A stretch of 7,937 nucleotides of DNA from positions 1 to 7,937 of the forward strand of contig JAAXGF010000128.1 in the NCBI GenBank assembly GCA_012267605.1, read 5' to 3'. Shown here in pieces: positions 1 to 4,426 of the stretch (position 1 is the first letter of the stretch; the number at the start of each line of letters is the position of its first letter). The position numbers and the translations under genes are program-made. The notes below the pieces were generated by a model, which made no database searches, was not told the DNA's origin, and saw only the letters and a list, made by a program, of their open reading frames with translations. The DNA is from Alphaproteobacteria bacterium. Its GTDB lineage: Bacteria > Pseudomonadota > Alphaproteobacteria > JAAXGF01.

Positions 1-65
1 TAGATTTTTCAGTAGCATCCAGACGCGGGTTGGTGGTGCTACGAACCGCTCCAATCCACTCCGAA

Positions 66-83
66 TGTCGGAAAATTTTACAG
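66..83 (+). promoter_or_regulatory. Upstream motif copy 1 (candidate activator site)
   Basis: The sequence TGTCGGAAAATTTTACAG is an imperfect dyad with outer half-sites TGT and ACA separated by 11 bases. It matches 200-217 at 15 of 18 positions, and the differences lie only in the middle. Its centre is about 220 bp upstream of the -24 element at 294. Enhancer-binding activators of sigma-54 polymerase typically bind such paired dyads 80-250 bp upstream. It is close to the NifA form TGT-N10-ACA but one base longer, so I do not assign a specific activator. Confidence 0.4.
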
Positions 84-199
84 TCTTGAAAATTTAGCAG
101 GATAGCCTTCAATCTATTGAGGTAGATGAATTATTTTGCAATTCCGGGCTATGATTCGAGGCACCAAACGCGAATTCCACGGCGATTCTTTATCGAATG

Positions 200-217
200 T
201 GTCGGAATTCTTTACAG
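200..217 (+). promoter_or_regulatory. Upstream motif copy 2 (candidate activator site)
   Basis: The sequence TGTCGGAATTCTTTACAG is the second copy of the motif at 66-83, with identical outer blocks TGTCGGAA and TTACAG. Its centre is about 86 bp upstream of the -24 element, a usual distance for an enhancer-binding protein site. Repetition of the same 18-bp word in otherwise unrelated A/T-rich DNA is the main support. Confidence 0.42.
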
Positions 218-245
218 CGTCAGCTGGCACAATCTCGAGAAATTC

Positions 246-263
246 TGTTGGAAACGATTTAAC
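246..263 (+). promoter_or_regulatory. Degenerate third copy of upstream motif
   Basis: The left block is TGTTGGAA, 7 of 8 identical to copies 1 and 2. The right block is poorly kept (TTTAAC against TTACAG). It lies 46 bp after the start of copy 2 and about 40 bp before the -24 element. It may be a weak site or chance similarity. Confidence 0.2.
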
Positions 264-291
264 TATTTGAAAAAAAATAACAAAATGAAAA

Positions 292-308
292 TTGGCACGG
301 ATTGTGCT
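292..308 (+). promoter_or_regulatory. Sigma-54 (-24/-12) promoter
   Basis: The bases read TTGGCACG, then four bases, then GTGCT. This matches the sigma-54 consensus TTGGCACG-N4-TTGC(A/T) at all eight -24 positions and all but the first T of the -12 box. The invariant GG (294-295) and GC (306-307) have the required ten bases between them. The predicted start of transcription is about 319, giving a leader of roughly 137 nt. An overlapping sigma-70 reading also exists: TTGGCA at 292-297, 17-bp spacer, TATATG at 315-320. The sigma-54 reading is the better match and is supported by the repeated upstream motifs. Regulation through sigma-54 is inferred. Confidence 0.55.
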
Positions 309-376
309 GCACAATATATGTAATATGTATATGTAGATTCATCAGAGCCTTAAAATTGATTTAGGCTGCAGAATCA

Positions 377-423
377 CTCACCCAGTAAAGCACCGCTTGG
401 CAACAGGTGCGAATCCTGGTGAG
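377..423 (+). promoter_or_regulatory. Structured leader: nested hairpins with alternative fold
   Basis: The outer stem pairs CTCACC (377-382) with GGTGAG (418-423) and can extend by two pairs past a bulged C. An inner stem pairs GCACC (390-394) with GGTGC (406-410) around an 11-nt loop. A competing hairpin pairs CAGG (404-407) with CCTG (415-418) around the 7-nt loop TGCGAAT, which looks like the T-arm of a tRNA and like part of the cobalamin riboswitch core. The rest of both those RNAs is absent. ACCC at 380-383 could also pair with GGGT at 441-444, next to the ribosome binding site. A control role is inference only. Confidence 0.3.
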
Positions 424-437
424 AACCAAAAATTCAT

Positions 438-443
438 AGGGGG
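438..443 (+). promoter_or_regulatory. Ribosome binding site for the giant gene
   Basis: AGGGGG (AGGGGGT with the next base) differs from AGGAGG at one base and lies 12 bases before ATG 456, slightly longer than optimal. The in-frame stop TAA at 444-446 with no start codon between fixes 456 as the earliest possible start. A competing ATG at 446 opens only a 14-codon frame ending at TAG 488-490 and overlapping the true start. Its spacing of two bases from the purine run is too short. Confidence 0.5.
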
Positions 444-455
444 TAATGCGACGAA

Positions 456-1472
456 ATGACCGCGTCACCGGTCGGTGCGTTATCGACTAGTTATTTTTTA
501 GGGCCTCGGAACTTTTGTTCCACTGAGGCCACGGTTGACCCCATTGTGGTTGAGGCCGGACCCACAGAATTTCTTCGTGTACCGAAGGCATTCTTGCTCG
601 ACGCCGATTTCGTTCGCCAAGGTGCCAATTTATTACTCGTTAGCGCGGATGGTGCCCAACTCCTAGTTCGCGACTATTTCACGCTTTCGCGCCCTCCGGC
701 GTTGCACACTGCGGAAGGCGCGGTCCTGCCAGCGGATTTGGTGCAAAGTCTCGCCGGTCCAGCCGCACCGGCCCAATACGCACAACTCGAGCCCCAAGCG
801 ATTGCCGCGCCGATCGGCCGCGTGGCGACCATCGACGGAACCGTGACGGCCACACGCAGCGATGGCAGTGTCGTGCAGCTGGCGGTCGACGCACCGGTTT
901 TGCAGGGCGACGTTCTGGAAACTGGTTCGAATTCTCGCGTCGGGCTGGTTTTCAACGACGATACAACGTTCGCGCTCGGCGAAAACGCCCGCATGGTGCT
1001 CGACGAGTTTATTTACGACCCGTCAACCCACGAAGGGATTTCCGCCATATCTGTGGTGAAAGGCGTTTTCGTTTTCGTGAGCGGCCAGATTGCTGCTCAC
1101 AATCCCGAAGAAATGGTTGTCAGAACCCCTACGACCGTGGTCGGCATCCGTGGGACCAAGGTTGCCGGTAAGGCCGCTGCCGAGGGTGAAAACAGCACGT
1201 TCGTCCTGCTCCCGATGAGGATGGCACGGTTGGCGCCATCGTCGTGCGTACCTTTGTTGGTGAATTGCTCATCGACGTCGCCAACGCCTCCGTCGTTGTA
1301 CGGAGCGCGTTCTTGCCGCCCGAGCGAGTGCAGCTCAGCAATATCGAATTCAATTCGCTTTTTGCGTCGGTCTTGCAAGCTTTGCCGTCTTCGCCTGATG
1401 TCATTCGAGAAGACGAGTCAGGTGCGGAAAATCTTGGTTTTCTGGAGCTCAGTCCTGGCGGGATGGGGCTGA
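456..1472 (+). CDS. FecR domain-containing protein, N-terminal segment of the giant RTX gene
   Basis: This is the first open segment, 338 codons as it stands. Only residues 1-253 are genuine; the last 85, after the frame break at 1209-1214, are out-of-frame. Residues about 30-100 form a beta-rich prefix with the pattern of hydrophobic strands plus ADGxxLLVRDYF that I associate with N-termini of large T1SS adhesins. Residues from about 119 are a FecR domain: VLQGDVLETG at 148-157, VLDEFIYDP at 181-189, and the hallmark TPTTVVGIRGTKVAGK at 224-239. There is no Sec signal peptide, no transmembrane segment and one Cys (residue 21). FecR domains are best known from iron-signalling regulators; in this family they precede long repeat regions and their job is not established. 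The stop TGA at 1470-1472 overlaps an ATG in the next frame. Confidence 0.85.
   Translation: MTASPVGALSTSYFLGPRNFCSTEATVDPIVVEAGPTEFLRVPKAFLLDADFVRQGANLLLVSADGAQLLVRDYFTLSRPPALHTAEGAVLPADLVQSLAGPAAPAQYAQLEPQAIAAPIGRVATIDGTVTATRSDGSVVQLAVDAPVLQGDVLETGSNSRVGLVFNDDTTFALGENARMVLDEFIYDPSTHEGISAISVVKGVFVFVSGQIAAHNPEEMVVRTPTTVVGIRGTKVAGKAAAEGENSTFVLLPMRMARLAPSSCVPLLVNCSSTSPTPPSLYGARSCRPSECSSAISNSIRFLRRSCKLCRLRLMSFEKTSQVRKILVFWSSVLAGWG
810..1300 (+). other. FecR-type domain (spans the first frame break)
   Basis: The domain begins near residue 119 (GRVATIDGTV) and ends soon after the break. Family members read LLPxEDGTVG at the break point. Here the first frame supplies LLP up to base 1214, and the second supplies DEDGTVGAIVV from base 1214. 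The match shows where the frame changes and that the domain was intact in the ancestor. Confidence 0.8.
1209..1214 (+). other. Frame break 1 (one base short, CCC run)
   Basis: The bases are CTCCCG. Adding one base in the C run, or re-reading the G at 1214, restores a continuous FecR domain. The upstream frame is open to 1472 and the downstream frame is open from 1172 (after TAA at 1169-1171), so the change must lie in 1172-1472; protein similarity narrows it to this hexamer. The site does not fit the classical X XXY YYZ slippery form. Confidence 0.75.
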
Positions 1473-4426
1473 TGGAAACCATGATGGGTGTCGAGGACGA
1501 CGAGATTCTCGCCGGGGGTATCGCCGATGATGTGTTGGGATTGGGGTTGGACGAGGCGATTCTTGGCGGCGAGATCGTAACTGTAACGGGCGAAGATCTA
1601 CAAAGCGAAGCTGATTCGGGTATCCCCGACCGTAGCGAGGAACCAGCAATTTGTGTCGATGAGGAGGGGGCCTTTTGTGCCGAGGAGGAGGTGCAAGCTC
1701 CGCCCGAAAGTTCGGGACCCGACTTCGTCATCAATGTCGCGGATGATGGAGACAACGTCATTCGCGCTGGAACTGGCGATGAGTTCTTTATCCTGGGCGA
1801 TGGCAATGACGAATTTCTGGGCAGCATTGGCAGCGACACGGTGCTTGGCGGATTCGGCGACGACAGTGCGTCAGGTGGATCTGGCAATGACCTTCTTTTC
1901 GGCGATTCCGGAAGTGACGTCTTAAACGGCGACGAAGGTAACGACACACTGAGAGGTGGCGCCGATTCCGATACCCTTTTCGGCGGGGTTGGGGATGATT
2001 TTTTGAACGGGGATGGCGGTGACGATTCCCAGATCGGTGGAGAAGGCAACGACACGTTAGACGGGAGTGGGGGTGCCGATACCCTCAGTGGAGGCACGGG
2101 CAACGATTCGCTGCTCGGTGGGGGCGATAACGACTCACTTTCTGGGGATAGCGGTAACGACACTTTGGACGGTGGGGCCGGCGACGATATTGTCCAAGGG
2201 GGTGAGGGAAACGATGTTGTCGGCGGTGGCAGTGGAAACGACACGTTGCTTGGGGGGGACGGTGACGATTCGATCGTCGGCGGATCTGGCGAAGGCGACG
2301 ATTTTCTTGATGGTGGCCCGGGCATTAATACTGGCGTTTATTCAAGCGCTACATTGCCGATTAGCGTCAACCTTAACAGCTTTAGCTTCTTCTTTTTTCA
2401 GTTTTTTCAGACGGGCACTACCACCGGTGACCCCGACGAAATAGGCAACGATACTCTGCGCAATATCCAAAACATCATCGGTGGTAGCGGCGACGATACG
2501 ATCTTAGGCGATTTCGGGCCCAATCATCTGGCTGGCGGGCCTGGCGATGATTCAATCGACGGATCATTTGGCAACGACACGGTCGATGGTGATGGCGGCA
2601 ACGATTCTTTGATGGGTGGTCAAGGCGACGATCTCGTCCGCGGCGGTGACGATGATGATTCCTTATCGGGTGGCGAGGGCAACGACACCGTCGAAGGTGA
2701 TGGCGGCAACGATTCTTTGTTGGGCGGTCAAGGCGATGATCTCGTCCGCGGTGGCGACGGTGATGATTCTCTATTGGGTAGCGAAGGCAACGACATTCTC
2801 GAAGGTGGTGACGGAAATGACCTGTTCCTGGCTGGATCCGATTTGGGCGACGACACATTTTCGGGGGGCGAGGGTATTGACGTCGTAAGTTACGAGGCGT
2901 CGCCGTTCCCAGTTTTCGTCGTAAGTGGCAATCCGAGTTCTAGCGGCGATGCGCCGGTTGTCATCAATACCGGATTCGGTACCGATACCATCCTGGACGC
3001 GGAAATGGTGATCGGCAGTGCACAGACGGATTTCGTTTCTTTTACCGCGCCAAATGGCGACGAATTCGACGGTGGCGGTGGGACCGATTTGCTGTTTGGC
3101 GGCAGCCAGTCGGATAGTTTGTTCGGTGGCTCCGGGAATGATTCCATAACGGGGGGCAATGGGGTTAACCCCTCTGATTCCGATTTCCTGTCCGGTGATG
3201 ACGGGGATGACTCGATTGTCGGCGATGCCGCGGGCGATCAGCTCATGGGCGGAAATGGCATCGATACCCTGTTGGGTGCGGCGGGGAACGATTCTCTTTT
3301 CGGCGGTGCCGGCGCGGACTCGCTATTCGGCGGTGATGACGGCGATACCCTTTCCGGTGGCGCCGGCGACGATACCTTGGATGGTGAGCTCGGCGACGAC
3401 CTCTTATCAGGCGGCGATGACAATGACTCCCTCCTCGGCGGGGAAGGCGCAGACGAACTCAACGGCGATGCCGGCGACGACAGTTTGATGGGCGAAGCCG
3501 ACGCCGACGTCTTATCGGGTGGCGATGGCAACGACACTCTCGAGGGCGGTGACGAAAATGACACGCTATCAGGGGATCTCGGCGATGACATGCTTTTCGG
3601 CCAGGCAGGCAACGACGATCTCAACGGCGACGACGGAAACGACACGCTCGAAGGTGGCGAAGGCGACGACAATCTCGACGGTGGTGAAGGCGATGGTGAC
3701 GTGGCCAGCTATGCGGATGCGACGGGCTCGGTCACTGTGGACATTGAGACGGGTACGGCCACGGGGGCCGGGGTCGGCACGGATTCTCTGACTGCCATCG
3801 AAAATGCGATCGGTGGCAATTCCGGAGACACCCTGATTGGCGACGGCGAAGCCAACGATTTATTCGGCGCCGACGGCGATGATTCGCTCGAAGGGGGTGA
3901 CGGTGACGATACCCTTGATGGTGGTTTGGGAAATGACTTTCTGGATGGCGGGGATGGCGACCGCGATGTTGCCAGTTTCATAAGCGCCGATGGGCCGGTC
4001 GATGTAGACCTTAGTGGAACCCTCGACCTCGCCACGGGTGCCCTTGGCAACGACACATTGGTGGGTCTCGAAGATGTCGTCGGAAGCGACTTCGCCGATA
4101 CGATCACGGGTGACACTCAGCAAAACCTTTTGTTTGGGGGCGTGGGCGATGATGTGTTGTCCGGCGGTGACGACACCTCGATGGGTGATGAGATATCCGG
4201 CGGCGAAGGCGCCGATGATCTGTCCGGCGACGGCGGCGACGACACACTTCGCGGTGACGAGGGCGACGACATTCTCAGTGGTGGCGCCGGCAACGACGAG
4301 TTGATCGGCGGAGAGGGACTCGACACCGCCGTGTATGACGATCCGGTCACCATCGATCTCGACCACGGAACCGCTCAAGGGGGGGGCCGGGCGTTGGTTC
4401 CGATACCCTGTCCGAAATCGAAATAG
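1244..4426 (+). CDS. RTX calcium-binding repeat segment, middle part of the giant gene
   Basis: This frame is open from 1172. The coordinates use the first start-type codon (GTG 1244), which has no ribosome binding site and interrupts the FecR domain, so it is probably not a real start. In the rejoined gene the frame is entered at 1214. If translated alone, the best start is ATG 1472, which overlaps the preceding TGA and follows GGATGGGG at 1461-1468. Contents in order: the end of FecR, an acidic linker with a Cys pair at 1652 and 1676, then RTX units from about 1742 with linker modules 1-4 and the first half of module 5. I count about 72 nonapeptide-type units. The last 14 or so codons after the G run at 4379-4386 are out-of-frame and end at TAG 4424-4426. 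No Lys codon occurs in the genuine part. Confidence 0.85.
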   Translation: MRTFVGELLIDVANASVVVRSAFLPPERVQLSNIEFNSLFASVLQALPSSPDVIREDESGAENLGFLELSPGGMGLMETMMGVEDDEILAGGIADDVLGLGLDEAILGGEIVTVTGEDLQSEADSGIPDRSEEPAICVDEEGAFCAEEEVQAPPESSGPDFVINVADDGDNVIRAGTGDEFFILGDGNDEFLGSIGSDTVLGGFGDDSASGGSGNDLLFGDSGSDVLNGDEGNDTLRGGADSDTLFGGVGDDFLNGDGGDDSQIGGEGNDTLDGSGGADTLSGGTGNDSLLGGGDNDSLSGDSGNDTLDGGAGDDIVQGGEGNDVVGGGSGNDTLLGGDGDDSIVGGSGEGDDFLDGGPGINTGVYSSATLPISVNLNSFSFFFFQFFQTGTTTGDPDEIGNDTLRNIQNIIGGSGDDTILGDFGPNHLAGGPGDDSIDGSFGNDTVDGDGGNDSLMGGQGDDLVRGGDDDDSLSGGEGNDTVEGDGGNDSLLGGQGDDLVRGGDGDDSLLGSEGNDILEGGDGNDLFLAGSDLGDDTFSGGEGIDVVSYEASPFPVFVVSGNPSSSGDAPVVINTGFGTDTILDAEMVIGSAQTDFVSFTAPNGDEFDGGGGTDLLFGGSQSDSLFGGSGNDSITGGNGVNPSDSDFLSGDDGDDSIVGDAAGDQLMGGNGIDTLLGAAGNDSLFGGAGADSLFGGDDGDTLSGGAGDDTLDGELGDDLLSGGDDNDSLLGGEGADELNGDAGDDSLMGEADADVLSGGDGNDTLEGGDENDTLSGDLGDDMLFGQAGNDDLNGDDGNDTLEGGEGDDNLDGGEGDGDVASYADATGSVTVDIETGTATGAGVGTDSLTAIENAIGGNSGDTLIGDGEANDLFGADGDDSLEGGDGDDTLDGGLGNDFLDGGDGDRDVASFISADGPVDVDLSGTLDLATGALGNDTLVGLEDVVGSDFADTITGDTQQNLLFGGVGDDVLSGGDDTSMGDEISGGEGADDLSGDGGDDTLRGDEGDDILSGGAGNDELIGGEGLDTAVYDDPVTIDLDHGTAQGGGRALVPIPCPKSK
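1343..1720 (+). other. Acidic linker between FecR and RTX regions
   Basis: About 125 residues rich in Glu, Asp, Gly and Leu, with no recognised domain. It includes a methionine-rich stretch (GMGLMETMMG, 1460-1489) and two Cys codons, C-x7-C, at 1652-1654 and 1676-1678. The composition suggests a flexible spacer between the N-terminal part and the beta-roll shaft. Confidence 0.6.
2252..2258 (+). other. G7 run in frame
   Basis: Seven consecutive G encode part of Gly-Gly-Asp without disturbing the frame. It shows that glycine-rich coding here regularly creates G runs, and serves as an in-frame comparison for the broken G8 run at 4379-4386. Confidence 0.7.
2381..2410 (+). repeat. Phe-rich insertion with tandem TTTTTTCAG
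   Basis: Within linker module 1 these bases encode FSFFFFQFFQ, seven Phe in ten residues, where other modules have the short polar turn of a VDLxxGTA motif. The DNA contains a perfect 9-bp tandem repeat TTTTTTCAG (2393-2401 and 2402-2410), suggesting slippage expansion. The reading frame is kept. Confidence 0.7.
2570..2785 (+). repeat. Tandem 108-bp duplication A
   Basis: Copies at 2570-2677 and 2678-2785 are 95 of 108 bases identical. Each encodes 36 residues, exactly four nonapeptides (GND, GND, GDD and DDD/GDD units). Identity is highest in the first 72 bases (67 of 72). A third, poorer start of the unit follows at 2786. The similarity exceeds that of neighbouring nonapeptides and points to a fairly recent duplication. 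Confidence 0.75.
4379..4386 (+). other. Frame break 2 (one base short, G8 run)
   Basis: Eight consecutive G follow CAA. In the middle frame translation runs into TAG 4424-4426. Adding one G, or slipping back by one, gives Q-GGG-PGVGSDTLSEIE, the normal continuation of the linker module. The alternative frame is open from 4339 (after TGA 4336-4338), so the change must lie between 4339 and 4423, and module similarity places it at the G run. This is the longest homopolymer I see in the coding region. Confidence 0.8.

Larger units (their letters stand above)
1..455. other. Upstream non-coding regulatory region
   Basis: This stretch is visibly richer in A and T than the gene that follows and has no credible coding sequence. 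The longest open frames (about 65 codons on each strand between 114 and 323) overlap each other, lack convincing ribosome binding sites, and encode nothing recognisable. It holds an 18-bp motif in two good copies plus a weak third, an A-rich tract at about 268-290 that could bend DNA, a sigma-54-type promoter, a hairpin-forming leader and a Shine-Dalgarno-like sequence. At its left end, 12-19 and 35-42 can form an 8-bp stem with one G-U pair. No T-run follows on either strand, so I do not call it a terminator. No end of a preceding gene is recognisable. Confidence 0.8.

Noticed and set aside
12..42. Transcription terminator of an upstream gene
   Set aside because: An 8-bp stem (12-19/35-42) exists, but the loop is 15 nt, one pair is G-U and no T-run follows on either strand.
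107..119. IHF binding site (TCAA-N4-TTG)
   Set aside because: Only about 7 of 9 conserved positions match, and it is about 175 bp from the promoter instead of lying between the candidate activator sites and the -24 box.
225..239. Second TGGCAC as a sigma-54 promoter
   Set aside because: No GC is found at the required distance downstream (bases 238-239 read AG).
126..323. 65-codon plus-strand frame and an overlapping minus-strand frame (114-314)
   Set aside because: No ribosome binding site and no recognisable protein. They overlap the regulatory motifs and the promoter, and their length is expected by chance.
398..425. Cobalamin riboswitch core (GGTGCGAATCC)
   Set aside because: The short match resembles part of the core, but the conserved CCCGC-ACxGT region and B12 box are absent downstream, and an adhesin would be an odd target.
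401..429. tRNA-like T-arm ending near an ACCA sequence
   Set aside because: The T-loop is TGCGAAT rather than TTCGAAT, the stem has only four pairs, and no matching acceptor strand, D-arm or anticodon arm exists upstream.
756..773. LapG-type protease site (AGPAAPA) in the N-terminal region
   Set aside because: The usual site has AAG or AAV after T, A or P. Here a Pro follows the Ala pair, and no LapG or LapD partner is in the window.
1129..2325. 398-codon open frame on the minus strand, and many similar Ser/Pro-rich minus-strand frames up to 7754
   Set aside because: They are antisense shadows of the repeat codons (GGx GAC/GAT reads as xCC and TC/GTC on the other strand), giving monotonous SPPS proteins with no start signals. 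The plus-strand RTX reading explains the same DNA.
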